NCBI RefSeq assembly: GCF_044761665.1 | Contig: NZ_JBIWCW010000002.1 | Span: 1 to 64,000 of the forward strand | DNA length: 64,000 bases | Reading direction: 5' to 3' | DNA from: Peribacillus sp044761665 | GTDB lineage: Bacteria > Bacillota > Bacilli > Bacillales > DSM-1321 | Shown here: in pieces, positions 53,811 to 62,053 of the stretch | Numbering within the stretch: the first letter of the stretch is position 1 | Layout of the letters: each line of letters opens with the position of its first letter | Made by a program: the position numbers and the translations under genes | The notes under the pieces: model-generated | The model's database searches: none | What the model was told of the DNA's origin: nothing | Seen by the model: the letters and a program-made list of their open reading frames with translations, nothing else

Positions 53811-54452
53811 ATGAATGAACATATACAAGATTTTTTGATGCTCGATACAGGAAGCTATTTTGGAAAGGCTAGGGTAAATGACCCGGATTATCAGGATGAT
53901 TTCACCTTTATTGATACCTATGAGCTACCGAACATTGATTTAAAGCCTTATAAATGCTTGGTGATTCCAGGCCTGGTCGACCAAAAATTTCTTTATAAGT
54001 ATAAAAAGATCATTCAAGCATTTCTGAATGACAAAAAAATCGTCGTCTTCAGTGGCAACCTATATCTTGAATGGCTTCCAGGGGGCGCTAATTTCATTCC
54101 GAAAGCCATTAACGGTTACCAAGATTACGTGGTTTCGATCCACCAGCCCCATCCCATCTTTGAAGGGGTAGAAGAGGACGACATGACCTATAACAAAGGC
54201 GTTTCGGGGTTTTTTGCCCGTGGGCATCATCCAGTTCCTAAGGGGGCTGAAGTGCTTTTAACCCTTCCTGGAGGAGAGCCAATCACCTATATTGACCGAT
54301 ACAGCACAAGTGGAACCATTCTTGTACACTCAGGAAATGACTTATTTGGTTCTAAGAAGGTTAAAAAAACGACGAATCGTATCAGCCCTCAGCTTATGCG
54401 GTGGGTTAGGGATGAATATTCAAAACTTCAAGAGAGGTGTGAAGGGGAATGA
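53811..54452 (+). CDS. Conserved protein A1 of unknown family (GATase1/ThuA-like fold suspected)
   Basis: A 213-residue cytosolic protein with no signal or membrane segment. I do not recognise a named family. The alternating strand/helix pattern with CLVIPGL, KKIVVFSGN (75-83) and EWLPGG (87-92) resembles a class-I glutamine-amidotransferase-like or ThuA-like fold, but the elbow lacks Cys (SGN). A His pair (RGHHPVP, 138-144) is conserved in the downstream copy. Its C-terminal half matches protein B of the next gene (STSGT). AGGAGGAAAGAAA precedes the ATG. The gene is copied at 61412. Confidence 0.75.
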   Translation: MNEHIQDFLMLDTGSYFGKARVNDPDYQDDFTFIDTYELPNIDLKPYKCLVIPGLVDQKFLYKYKKIIQAFLNDKKIVVFSGNLYLEWLPGGANFIPKAINGYQDYVVSIHQPHPIFEGVEEDDMTYNKGVSGFFARGHHPVPKGAEVLLTLPGGEPITYIDRYSTSGTILVHSGNDLFGSKKVKKTTNRISPQLMRWVRDEYSKLQERCEGE

Positions 54453-55057
54453 GAAAAATAGCAGTGGTTGACGGGGGGAGTTCGCAGCATCACCGGACTT
54501 ATACCGAACCAAAATATAGTAGATACATAGAAAAGCTGATTTATCTTCCTGATCTTGAAGAAACGCCCATTGATGATTTTGATGTCCTCCTTCTTCCTTC
54601 TCAGTTACATATGGGTTTGCTCATGAAGTCCATTGATAAAGTGATGGACTTCGCAGACGCCGGAGGCATCGTCGTTTCATTCGGTCCACAATTAAATGAA
54701 TGGCTTCCAGGGCATAATTGGGAATACAGGGAAACAAATTTCTGGTGGTGGCTAGAAAAGGATGCAAAAAGTGGATTGGTTCTTCAGAGACCTGATCATG
54801 ATCTTTTCAGCCGATATCTTACAATTGGTGATGCGACATGGCATCAACATGGTGTTTACTGGCCTCCTACCGGAACGGATATCCTCGTCTCCACGGAAGA
54901 TGGTGGAGCCGTTCTATACGTTGATAAGGTCAGCACGAGTGGTACTTGGGTCGTCATGACACTCGATCCCGATTATCATTATGGTTCTTATTTCATGCCG
55001 GCAACGGAAAGGTTCCTGGATGGATTCTTCCCTTGGCTTGCAGAAGGTGACATGTAA
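54449..55057 (+). CDS. Conserved protein B1 of unknown family, homologous to A1
   Basis: A 202-residue cytosolic protein. VLLLPSQLHMG, GGIVVSFGPQLNEWLPGHN (72-90) and ILVSTEDGGAVLYVDKVSTSGT (145-166) line up with protein A blocks, so A and B look like diverged sisters that may pair. It is rich in His and Trp (QHHR, NFWWWLEKD, TWHQHGVYWPP), suggesting metal or flat-ligand contact, which is a guess. The ATG overlaps the A1 stop by 4 bp and the stop overlaps the FtsE-like start. Near-identical copy at 62050 (about nine tenths by eye). Confidence 0.78.
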   Translation: MRKIAVVDGGSSQHHRTYTEPKYSRYIEKLIYLPDLEETPIDDFDVLLLPSQLHMGLLMKSIDKVMDFADAGGIVVSFGPQLNEWLPGHNWEYRETNFWWWLEKDAKSGLVLQRPDHDLFSRYLTIGDATWHQHGVYWPPTGTDILVSTEDGGAVLYVDKVSTSGTWVVMTLDPDYHYGSYFMPATERFLDGFFPWLAEGDM

Positions 55058-55713
55058 TGATTCGAATCGAAAAACTTACGAAAGGTTACAGGGATTGTGA
55101 AGTCCTCGGTAACCTTTCTTTTCATTTGGAACCAGGGGAATTTGCTTTTCTTCAAGGGAAATCCGGATCAGGAAAGAGTACGCTACTAAAATTGCTATAT
55201 CGTGAAATAGAGGGATTTACAGGAGAAATCGAGATTGATTCGATTCCTATTGGAAACCTTCCGAAATATAAGCTTCGTCGTAAAATGGGTATCATTTTTC
55301 AGTCCTTCGAATTACTTGATCGTAAAACGGTATTGGAAAACGTCATGCTTGCAGGAGAAGTGGTTGGGAGGGATACGAAGGAAATAGAATCTGATGCACA
55401 CCGTCTCCTCGAGAGGGTCGGATTGAAAGAGAAGGAAAGGAAATATCCTCATCAATTATCAGGAGGAGAACAGCAACGTGTAGCGATTGTCAGGGCACTT
55501 TTGAATAAACCACGGATTTTATTGGCTGATGAACCGACTGGAAACTTGGATACGGAAACCGCACTGGAAATGTTGCAGTTATTGAAAGAACTTCACGAAG
55601 AGGAGGAAATCTCCATGCTGATTGTTACACATTCGGAGCAGGTTTTAAAGTCGCTTCCGGGGAAAATATGGGTGATGGAAGATGGGCAAGTCCATGAAGC
55701 TTCAAAAGATTAA
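55057..55713 (+). CDS. FtsE-like ABC ATPase
   Basis: A 218-residue ATPase of the FtsE/LolD/MacB class. Walker A GKSGSGKS (34-41), Q-loop Gln82 (FQSFELLD), signature LSGGE (134-138), Walker B ILLADEPTGNLD (154-165) and switch His192 are all intact. FtsE drives an FtsX partner to control cell-wall hydrolases in B. subtilis. The ATG overlaps the protein B1 stop codon by one base and the end overlaps the FtsX-like gene by 32 bp. B. subtilis ftsEX lies elsewhere, so this is probably an extra copy. Confidence 0.9.
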   Translation: MIRIEKLTKGYRDCEVLGNLSFHLEPGEFAFLQGKSGSGKSTLLKLLYREIEGFTGEIEIDSIPIGNLPKYKLRRKMGIIFQSFELLDRKTVLENVMLAGEVVGRDTKEIESDAHRLLERVGLKEKERKYPHQLSGGEQQRVAIVRALLNKPRILLADEPTGNLDTETALEMLQLLKELHEEEEISMLIVTHSEQVLKSLPGKIWVMEDGQVHEASKD

Positions 55714-56572
55714 ACGCACATTAATGGATGCACAAGAAGGGATTCAGCGTAATTGGAGTGCAGCTCTTGCTTCGATGGCCCTTATTTTCATAGCGATGTT
55801 CCTTACTGGAATCCTCATTCTGGTTCGTTCTGGTGTGGGTGACCTGTTGGAATATCTGGATTCACAAATCACGCTGAAGGTTTACCTTGATCCTTCAGCC
55901 GATACGGAAGCCGTGGCTTCGATCCTTGAGAAAAGGAGTTTCATAGACTCTGTTGAGGTTGAAACAGGCAAGCAAATGATTGAGAACCTCGCTTTCTTTT
56001 TTAAGGGAAAGGAGCATCTGCTGGAATCCTTTCAGACTGGTGGCGAAATAGAGGATGCCATTCGCATAGAACTTCACGAACATTCACAAATGTACATGGT
56101 TGCTAAAGAATTGGAGTCGATGCAAGGAATCTCAAAAGTCGTTTACCCCCAAAAAGTGGCGGAGACCATTTTAGCTTGGATGGACCGGATAAACGCTTAC
56201 GGACTGTTACTGTTATTCTTCTTCATTGTTGTCTCGTTCGGTATGGTCTATATGGCTATCAATTTAGCGCTCTATCAAAGGCAGAAGGAGATAAGAGTGA
56301 AATTATGGATTGGGGCCAAGCCATCCACAGTGCGGAATCAGTTTTTGTTCGAAGGCTTGATTGTAGGGCTGATGGGAAGTCTTGCTGCTGACTTGGCCGT
56401 CTATCTATTATTTACCTTCGTGCTTGTGCCAATTGGTCAGCGGTTCCCGTCCTTATTTACTTTTACAAACAATGGTGTCTACGGGATTATGACATGGATT
56501 ATTTTCCTCGGATCACTTGTAGGGGTTGTGGCTAGTTATTTAGCGACAAGGAAGTTGATTAAAGATGCGTAA
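55682..56572 (+). CDS. FtsX-like ABC permease
   Basis: A 296-residue protein with FtsX topology: helix 1 (about 28-50), a 120-residue extracellular domain with two beta-alpha repeats (ITLKVYLDPSAD and IRIELHEHSQ), helices 2 (173-194), 3 (222-250) and 4 (267-288). ALYQRQKEIRVKLWIGAKPSTVRNQFLFEG is the FtsX cytosolic loop. A second ATG four codons on is an alternative start. It overlaps both neighbours and probably works with the secreted coiled-coil protein next in line. Confidence 0.9.
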   Translation: MGKSMKLQKIKRTLMDAQEGIQRNWSAALASMALIFIAMFLTGILILVRSGVGDLLEYLDSQITLKVYLDPSADTEAVASILEKRSFIDSVEVETGKQMIENLAFFFKGKEHLLESFQTGGEIEDAIRIELHEHSQMYMVAKELESMQGISKVVYPQKVAETILAWMDRINAYGLLLLFFFIVVSFGMVYMAINLALYQRQKEIRVKLWIGAKPSTVRNQFLFEGLIVGLMGSLAADLAVYLLFTFVLVPIGQRFPSLFTFTNNGVYGIMTWIIFLGSLVGVVASYLATRKLIKDA

Positions 56573-57521
56573 GTTACTTATCATCCTAGTTACTGGTATA
56601 TTGCTTGTTTCAACGACGCCTGCATTTGCACATTTGACGGGTGCATTTGCGGAATTTCTTGACGGGGTTAATGACGAAAGCACGACTGAAAAATTAAAAC
56701 GGGAAATGGAAGAGACTAAAAAGGATTTATTGAAAATTTCCCCGAAAGTGGATGAAATGGAACAGGAATATAAGGATGAAAAGCGCAATGCGATGGATAA
56801 GTTGCAACTGTATAGCGACGTAGGATTGGATTCATGGCTTGGTTTTTTGATGGAAGGCGAGAATCTTGTCGATATCATGGGGAGTCAGTGGTTGATGGAA
56901 AGGAATCTCCAATCCTATATCGATGACCTGAATACGCTCTACCTGCATTATAAACAATTAGAAAGTGCCAAAAATTCCATGGCGGGCCACCAGGAGCTCC
57001 TGAAGGTGATAGAGGGGAATTTAGTAAGCCGGGAAAAATTTCTTTCCGATAATCCAGGACTTGACCTTGAACAGCTTGCTAACTATCTGGATATCGATTG
57101 GGTTTCAGAAGTGGAAGAATCCCTCATTGAAAAGCTAGGGAAGGATACCACTTTGACTGAAAAAGAGGCAGGAAAGTGGGCCATGGCTGAGACATCGGAA
57201 GACTCTTATCGACTTGATGAGAAATGGTTGAATGAACGAAGTGACCTTCAGTATTTCTTTCGGTCAGATCATGTTTATCTGGTCTATAATCAGCCTGATT
57301 TGCATGTTCTATTACTGGGTCAGGTGCTGCAGGAGTCCAAGGATGTTGCACAATTGAAGCTGGAAGCGGGATATTTCAATGGATTTTTGCTACCCGATAC
57401 ACTGGTGGATGAGCTGGAAGGATTTAAAATCCCTTATAGTCAGTTCGAAAGACTGGCGGGTATTTCAGAGATGGCACATTTGGAACAAACAAACGGGGCG
57501 CTCATTCTGCGTCCGGAATAA
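56565..57521 (+). CDS. Secreted CwlO/PcsB-like coiled-coil protein without hydrolase domain
   Basis: A 318-residue exported protein. A signal peptide ends TPAFA-H, giving mature His23. Two coiled-coil arms (about 40-82 and 108-160) flank a hydrophobic hairpin WLGFLMEGENLVDIMG (91-106), the layout of PcsB, CwlO and EnvC regions that bind FtsX. The C-terminal half (about 200-318) has no NlpC/P60, M23 or CHAP motifs that I can see; it ends in a hydrophobic beta-rich stretch. It starts within the FtsX-like gene, so a dedicated partner is likely. It may transmit force or recruit an enzyme; this is inference. Confidence 0.8.
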   Translation: MRKLLIILVTGILLVSTTPAFAHLTGAFAEFLDGVNDESTTEKLKREMEETKKDLLKISPKVDEMEQEYKDEKRNAMDKLQLYSDVGLDSWLGFLMEGENLVDIMGSQWLMERNLQSYIDDLNTLYLHYKQLESAKNSMAGHQELLKVIEGNLVSREKFLSDNPGLDLEQLANYLDIDWVSEVEESLIEKLGKDTTLTEKEAGKWAMAETSEDSYRLDEKWLNERSDLQYFFRSDHVYLVYNQPDLHVLLLGQVLQESKDVAQLKLEAGYFNGFLLPDTLVDELEGFKIPYSQFERLAGISEMAHLEQTNGALILRPE

Positions 57522-57537
57522 ATAGGGTGGTGGCCAA

Positions 57538-58380
57538 ATGAAAAATTGGATACTGGTGTATGTGATGCTAATGATGTTGGTGCCTTCTGTTGTATCTGCA
57601 CACGTCGTAAATAAAGAGAATGTATATGATGATATCCAATATTCACAAGCAGCAGAAGATGTTGTCCTTCTTAGCGGAATGGGCATCATCAGTTATGAGC
57701 ACGAAGATAGCCTATTTCATCCACAGGATAAACTGACCCGAAAAGAATTGGCAGAGTGGTCAGTGGGCTTCCTATCTCGATTGGATCAATACCGAGGCGT
57801 AGATAGTGGAGAAATGAAGTCTAGCTTGCTATCCTCTCTAGAAGGAAATGCGACCTATGGCGATGTGGGAGATGCCTTTTTTAAAGGGAAACTATACTTG
57901 AATGACCCTGACGGAGAAATGACGAGGGAAGAATTCGTGATATTCATGGCCAGGAATTTAGGAATCGAAATCGATGGTGAAACTTTAATGGAACAAGCGG
58001 GTTTATCACCGGGACCGACAGGAGAGGTAAGCCAGGTTGAAGTGGGTGAAGATCAAACGTATAAGTTGGATATAGGGAATAACGAATACCTGATGGATGC
58101 ACATCCCCGTGTCTTGAACGGGGCGGCCGATCCTGTGTTATGGAAGGGGAAAATGATTGAAGAATCGTGGATTTCCCAAACTGAAGATGGCCCGATCATG
58201 AAGCAGGTGAAGTTCGGAAAGGGTTCTGTAAAGGGGGAAAAATCCATAGTAGTAGATAAGGAGGAACAAGGAGGAATAAGAGAACATGAGCAGGGTAAAG
58301 GTTTTCTTGTTGTTCCAACCGTTATAGCATGCATCGTGCTCATTTTCTTGTATGTGATGTTTAAACGAAATAAAGAATAG
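57538..58380 (+). CDS. Exported SLH-like protein with C-terminal membrane anchor
   Basis: A 280-residue protein with signal peptide (ending VVSA-H, mature His22), SLH-like segments (about 29-80, YDDIQYSQAAEDVVLLSGMGIIS..HPQDKLTRKELAEW, and a weaker one around 107-140) and a C-terminal helix (about 251-274) followed by KRNKE. It should sit in the membrane facing the wall. Function unknown; probably the last gene of the operon, 17 bp after the coiled-coil gene with GGTGGTGGCCAA upstream. Like its neighbour it would expose an N-terminal His after cleavage. Confidence 0.78.
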   Translation: MKNWILVYVMLMMLVPSVVSAHVVNKENVYDDIQYSQAAEDVVLLSGMGIISYEHEDSLFHPQDKLTRKELAEWSVGFLSRLDQYRGVDSGEMKSSLLSSLEGNATYGDVGDAFFKGKLYLNDPDGEMTREEFVIFMARNLGIEIDGETLMEQAGLSPGPTGEVSQVEVGEDQTYKLDIGNNEYLMDAHPRVLNGAADPVLWKGKMIEESWISQTEDGPIMKQVKFGKGSVKGEKSIVVDKEEQGGIREHEQGKGFLVVPTVIACIVLIFLYVMFKRNKE

Positions 58381-58391
58381 ATTGTGATTGA

Positions 58392-58421
58392 TAGCCCAGC
58401 GATTTTATCTCTGGGCTTTTT
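58392..58421 (+). terminator. Terminator of the transport/FtsEX-like operon
   Basis: AGCCCAG pairs with CTGGGCT around an 11-base loop, followed by TTTT. Confidence 0.85.
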
Positions 58422-58781
58422 GCTATCAGTTCGCTAGGAAATGGGTTGATTTTTATCTCAGTGGAATTTTAAGACCCCTTCTTTTTCAACGGGAATGGTT
58501 AAAAGGGCTCAATGAAATTAATGAAGTAGATTTGGTCTATATACTTTATGCCTGTTCAACAATAAAAAATATACCAAAATATGTATTAATTAGGTTGTTT
58601 TTGGGTTTGGATTAGGGTGATTAGAGGTAAATGAAGATAAGTGGAAAAAGAATCCAATACATACTAGTCTAAAATCATTGATCTGCATTAACTAATGGTT
58701 CTCGGTATTCTTTTTCCCTATCCAAAGATCTCGCTGGAAATCAGTGTGCGGTCTTTTATTTATTTATAGGGGGGAATTTAT
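58422..58781. other. Intergenic region before the DUF5105-type gene
   Basis: AT-rich, no convincing gene. A 75-codon frame starting in the terminator has no ribosome binding site or family match. A weak AAAGATC...GGTCTTT hairpin lies near 58723-58757. No near-consensus promoter was found, though one is needed for the next operon. Confidence 0.4.
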
Positions 58782-59852
58782 ATGGTGTCTAAGTTAAGGG
58801 GTATTTCGGTATTGTTTATTTGTATGCTGATGTTATCTGCATGCAGCAATTCTAGTGGATCTTCGGAAAAAAAGAGCGATAGCAAGAGTAAGAATAAGGA
58901 TTTAGAGGTATCCATTGAGGATGCATCTTTTGTGCTACTTGGAAAAGACGATGGTGTGGCAGAAGAAGAAACGGAAAAAGGAATCTTGGCCGTCAATTTT
59001 AAGCTGAATAATAAAGCCAAGGAATCTATTCGACTTTCAACTAGAGATGGAATGAAGCTATATGATGGCGATGAAGAATTTAATGCGATTTCAGATGCAT
59101 ATAACACTGATGTGGGCATTGAGTTTGAAGGCAGTGGAGATCTGGGTGCCGGAAAGACAAAAACGGTCACAGGTTTTTTTGAAGTGGAAAAAGATAAAGA
59201 GTATGAAATAGGGGTCAAAGCTCAATCGGAAGATTATGATAAGAAAATCGAAGAAGTGATTATTAAAGTGAACACGGCTGATTATGCTGAAAGTTTTGAT
59301 GCTCTTCAAGATCCTGCAAAAGCGTTAGCCGCTTATATCGATGCGATTTACCTAGATAAGGACAATAGTGACTATGAGAAATTCGTTTCTGCAGACAAAG
59401 CAGCTTTGCAGGAACAAGCGAAAGAGGTCTTCAAAGAGAAGGTGAAAAGGAACTTCGTTGGAAAGTTGACGGATGCTGAAGTAGATAAACTTTACGCCAC
59501 TTATAAATCGGCTCAGTCACAAAAGGCCGAGTTTAAAACGGTTACTTCTGCAAAGGCAAATGGAAAGGCTGTAGTTTTAGTTGAGTTTTCAACCGTTTCA
59601 TTACGAAACATTTACGAAGACCTTTCAGATTATCAATTTGAATATAGAGAAAAAACGGGTAAATATGATGAGAAAGCGACTAAAAAGTATTTAATATCTA
59701 AATTTGATAAAGTCGTAAATGCCCAAGATGTCGAAGAAGGGGAAGATTTAAAGGTTCTTTTGGTAGAAGAGGACGGGAAATGGAGTGTTGATTCTTCAGA
59801 AGATGGTCAGGAAAGAATAGCGAACATATTTGCAGCAGGATCAAAATACTAA
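58782..59852 (+). CDS. DUF5105-type lipoprotein
   Basis: A 356-residue lipoprotein with lipobox LMLSAC (Cys21) and a Ser/Lys-rich linker. Residues about 40-165 look like a DUF4352-type immunoglobulin-like domain (LAVNFKLNNKAKESIRLS); the rest resembles the DUF5105 C-terminal domain of Bacillus lipoproteins. Function unknown. GGGGGGAATTTAT precedes the ATG. It forms a two-gene unit with the TcaA-like gene 14 bp downstream and divides the two A-B modules. I saw no Fur or LysR-type site before it. Confidence 0.75.
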   Translation: MVSKLRGISVLFICMLMLSACSNSSGSSEKKSDSKSKNKDLEVSIEDASFVLLGKDDGVAEEETEKGILAVNFKLNNKAKESIRLSTRDGMKLYDGDEEFNAISDAYNTDVGIEFEGSGDLGAGKTKTVTGFFEVEKDKEYEIGVKAQSEDYDKKIEEVIIKVNTADYAESFDALQDPAKALAAYIDAIYLDKDNSDYEKFVSADKAALQEQAKEVFKEKVKRNFVGKLTDAEVDKLYATYKSAQSQKAEFKTVTSAKANGKAVVLVEFSTVSLRNIYEDLSDYQFEYREKTGKYDEKATKKYLISKFDKVVNAQDVEEGEDLKVLLVEEDGKWSVDSSEDGQERIANIFAAGSKY

Positions 59853-59866
59853 AGGAGCAGTGAGAT

Positions 59867-61003
59867 ATGTCAAAAAAAGCTTGGATTATAAGTGGTATCT
59901 CCGCTGTTGCTTTACTTGCCGTGGTCTTGGTAACCATGCTTTTCGTTCAACAAAACAATAAACCGAAAAAGGTAGTGGAATCTTTTACAGAAGCAGTTGA
60001 AAAGAAGGATACCAGTCAGCTTAAGGAGTTAATCGATCCTGATAAAAAGGGAACGGTAGTAAACAAAGAATCCATTAAGGCGTTTGCAAAGTATTTAAAT
60101 ACCAATGACTCAAGCTTTGATGCCATTAAGGATGGATTGAATGAACAAGTGGAAGATAAAGATTATTCGGCAACCAACCAGCAAGTAAGCCTGGTCGAGT
60201 CCGGTAAAAAATGGGGGATATTTAGAGAATATAAGCTGAAAGTGAAAACCGGATTCATTAAAGTGTCGGGACAAAATGATGACGATCAACTATCCCTTTC
60301 TGTCGATAACTTGAAGGAATCCGTGAAAGAGAGTAAGAAGGATACGTATGGTCCATTTTTGCCGGGGACATATAACACGGTCACCACGGTGGAAAATGAA
60401 CTGGGGACCTTCATGAAAAAGGATAAGGTAGATGTCTGGGGAGGCTCTAAGGAAGTCACACTTGTAGTGGATCCCGACTCCTTGGCCAGAAACGATAAAG
60501 AGGTCCAAAAATCGGTCATGTCCGCTGTCGATGTTTTCAACCATGACTGGGCTGTATTTGAAACAAGTAGTTTCGATACCAAGAAACTCACCAATGTTTC
60601 GGATAACATTAAAGATGACACCTCTATTGCAGCTGAAAACTTCGAACAGGTCAAAAATTATGTCGATGAAGTGCATTCACAATATTTAGGGGCAGTCATT
60701 AACCTCGATGATTTGGATGTCAATTATTTTGATGGCCAGTGGAGAGCGGAAGCGGTAGCTGTAGTTTCCTATAACAGCAAAATGAGATTGAAAAACCAAA
60801 AGAAGATGGAAGACCTTTCATATAAAGCCGTACGTGATTTCTCAATGATCTATAATACTGATAAGAAGAAGTGGATGATTGAAGGAATTGAGGAATATGT
60901 GGCTGATGGAACGGAAGAGGATTGGGAGAATAAAAAGGAAATGAAAATTAAAGACCCAAAACTACTCAAGTGGAATCGTAAAGACAGTAGCAAAGGGTTG
61001 TAG
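59867..61003 (+). CDS. TcaA/YvbJ-like membrane-anchored protein
   Basis: A 378-residue protein with one N-terminal helix (about 6-27) and a large extracellular part. The domain order resembles TcaA: a first domain (about 35-100, VVESFTEAVEKKDTSQLKELID), a middle beta-rich domain with GPFLPGTYN (about 165-215) and a C-terminal NTF2-like domain (about 265-365). The N-terminal zinc ribbon found in many TcaA proteins is absent. TcaA affects glycopeptide susceptibility in staphylococci. AGGAGCAGTGAGAT precedes the ATG. A terminator follows. Confidence 0.78.
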   Translation: MSKKAWIISGISAVALLAVVLVTMLFVQQNNKPKKVVESFTEAVEKKDTSQLKELIDPDKKGTVVNKESIKAFAKYLNTNDSSFDAIKDGLNEQVEDKDYSATNQQVSLVESGKKWGIFREYKLKVKTGFIKVSGQNDDDQLSLSVDNLKESVKESKKDTYGPFLPGTYNTVTTVENELGTFMKKDKVDVWGGSKEVTLVVDPDSLARNDKEVQKSVMSAVDVFNHDWAVFETSSFDTKKLTNVSDNIKDDTSIAAENFEQVKNYVDEVHSQYLGAVINLDDLDVNYFDGQWRAEAVAVVSYNSKMRLKNQKKMEDLSYKAVRDFSMIYNTDKKKWMIEGIEEYVADGTEEDWENKKEMKIKDPKLLKWNRKDSSKGL

Positions 61004-61034
61004 ATGCATGGTGAAGCTAGCTAAATAAACAGGT

Positions 61035-61072
61035 AAGAGGTTTTCTTCCAAAGGGGAGGAGCCTCTTTCTTC
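61035..61072 (+). terminator. Terminator after the TcaA-like gene
   Basis: AAGAGG..TTCTTCC pairs with GGAGGA..CCTCTTT with a few mismatches, ending in TTTCTTCT. Confidence 0.65.
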
Positions 61073-61125
61073 TGGCTTCTAAAGCAGACCGTCTTAAATC
61101 TTGCTAAACAGCAGAACTAATAACT

Positions 61126-61161
61126 ATTCAATAAATGAATAAGTTGATTCGAGAATATAAT
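61126..61161 (+). promoter_or_regulatory. Paired LysR-type operator sites upstream of the second A-B pair
   Basis: ATTCAATAAATGAAT (61126-61140), a perfect 15-bp T-N11-A dyad, is followed exactly 21 bp later by ATTCGAGAATATAAT (61147-61161). The second differs at only 3 of 15 bases from the second site before the main operon. The same pair at the same spacing before both A-B operons points to one regulator. Confidence 0.7.
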
Positions 61162-61218
61162 AAAGATTCATGAATCTCTACATTTGGAGGTTTTTTATAA
61201 AAAGAAAAAACACTTCCA

Positions 61219-61235
61219 TTGATAATGGTTATCAA
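61219..61235. promoter_or_regulatory. Fur box upstream of the second A-B pair
   Basis: The core TGATAATGGTTATCA (61220-61234) has one mismatch to the perfect 7-1-7 Fur box, inside a longer palindrome with 9-bp arms CATTGATAA/TTATCAATG. It starts 94 bp after the first LysR-type site, against 97 bp in the main operon. Confidence 0.78.
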
Positions 61236-61345
61236 TGATGATAAATTGAAAGTATTATTATGATATAGCATTTATCATGCTTATAATAGGGAAGTTCTTG
61301 TTTCTTGTATGGTCCCTTCTTAGCGGACAAGAAATAAATAAAGCG

Positions 61346-61396
61346 AAATCTATTCACGAAAGTCTCATGACAGCATCGTTAGAGTTAGAGCAACAT
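61346..61396 (+). pseudogene. Remnant of the OppF-type ATPase C-terminus
   Basis: This stretch translates as ESLMTASLELEQH, close to KSLIEALLELEHY at the end of the ATPase gene at 52942-53799. The DNA stays alignable through the ribosome binding site into the A gene (copy 1 GAGTTGGAGCATTATTAGGAGG, here GAGTTAGAGCAACATGAAGGAGG, split as 11+11 bases), with a one-base indel removing the stop. It marks the left part of the duplicated segment. Confidence 0.6.
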
Positions 61397-61411
61397 GAAG
61401 GAGGAAAAGAA

Positions 61412-62053
61412 GTGAATGAGAATAAAACAGACTTTCTGATGCTGGATTCAGGAAGTTATTTCGGAAAGGCCAGGGTAAATGATTCACAAATGCAGGATGT
61501 CTTTACCTTCATCGATACTTATGAATTGCCCGATATAGACTTGAAACCTTACAAATGCTTGGTTATTCAGGGATTAATCGATCAGAAATTCTTATTTAAG
61601 CATAGAGATATCATCCGGGAGTTTCTAGACGATAAAAAGATCCTGGTTTTTAGCGGCAATTTGTATTTGGACTGGTTGCCAGGCGGCTCACCCTTCATTC
61701 CTAAAACGATTCACAGTTACAAGGATTATGAGGTCTCAGTCGATCATTATCACCCAATTTTTGATGGGGTAGAGGAAGATGAGATGACTTATAACAAAGG
61801 AGTTTCCGGATTCTTCGCGAGAGGCCACCATCCCATTCCTGAAGGAGCAGAAGTTCTCCTGAGATTACCGGGCAGCGAACCAATTACGTATATAGACAGA
61901 AATAGTACAAAGGGTACTATTTTGGTTCATGTAGGTAATGACCTATTCGGCTCGATGAATGCAAGAGGAACGAAAAAACGTATTGGTCCACAACTCATAC
62001 AGTGGGTTCAGGACGAATATTCAATGCTTCAGGAGAGAGGTGAAATGGGATGA
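61412..62053 (+). CDS. Conserved protein A2 (second copy)
   Basis: A 213-residue paralogue of the protein at 53811, roughly three quarters identical by eye, with DFLMLDSGSYFGKARVND, KKILVFSGNLYLDWLPGG, the MTYNKGVSGFFARGHHP block and EPITYIDRNSTKGTILV conserved. The family is unknown. The start is GTG, set by AAGGAGGAAAAGAA; a longer frame upstream reads through the ATPase remnant. It has its own LysR-type and Fur sites and overlaps B2 by 4 bp. Confidence 0.75.
   Translation: MNENKTDFLMLDSGSYFGKARVNDSQMQDVFTFIDTYELPDIDLKPYKCLVIQGLIDQKFLFKHRDIIREFLDDKKILVFSGNLYLDWLPGGSPFIPKTIHSYKDYEVSVDHYHPIFDGVEEDEMTYNKGVSGFFARGHHPIPEGAEVLLRLPGSEPITYIDRNSTKGTILVHVGNDLFGSMNARGTKKRIGPQLIQWVQDEYSMLQERGEMG

Noticed and set aside
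53949..53975. Cys in YKCLVIPG of protein A as a glutamine-amidotransferase nucleophile
   Set aside because: In that fold the nucleophile sits at the later strand-turn (VVFSGN here), which has no Cys, so amidotransferase chemistry is not claimed.
58388..58615. A 75-codon plus-strand reading frame after the SLH-like gene
   Set aside because: It starts inside the terminator stem, has no ribosome binding site, and its translation resembles no family.
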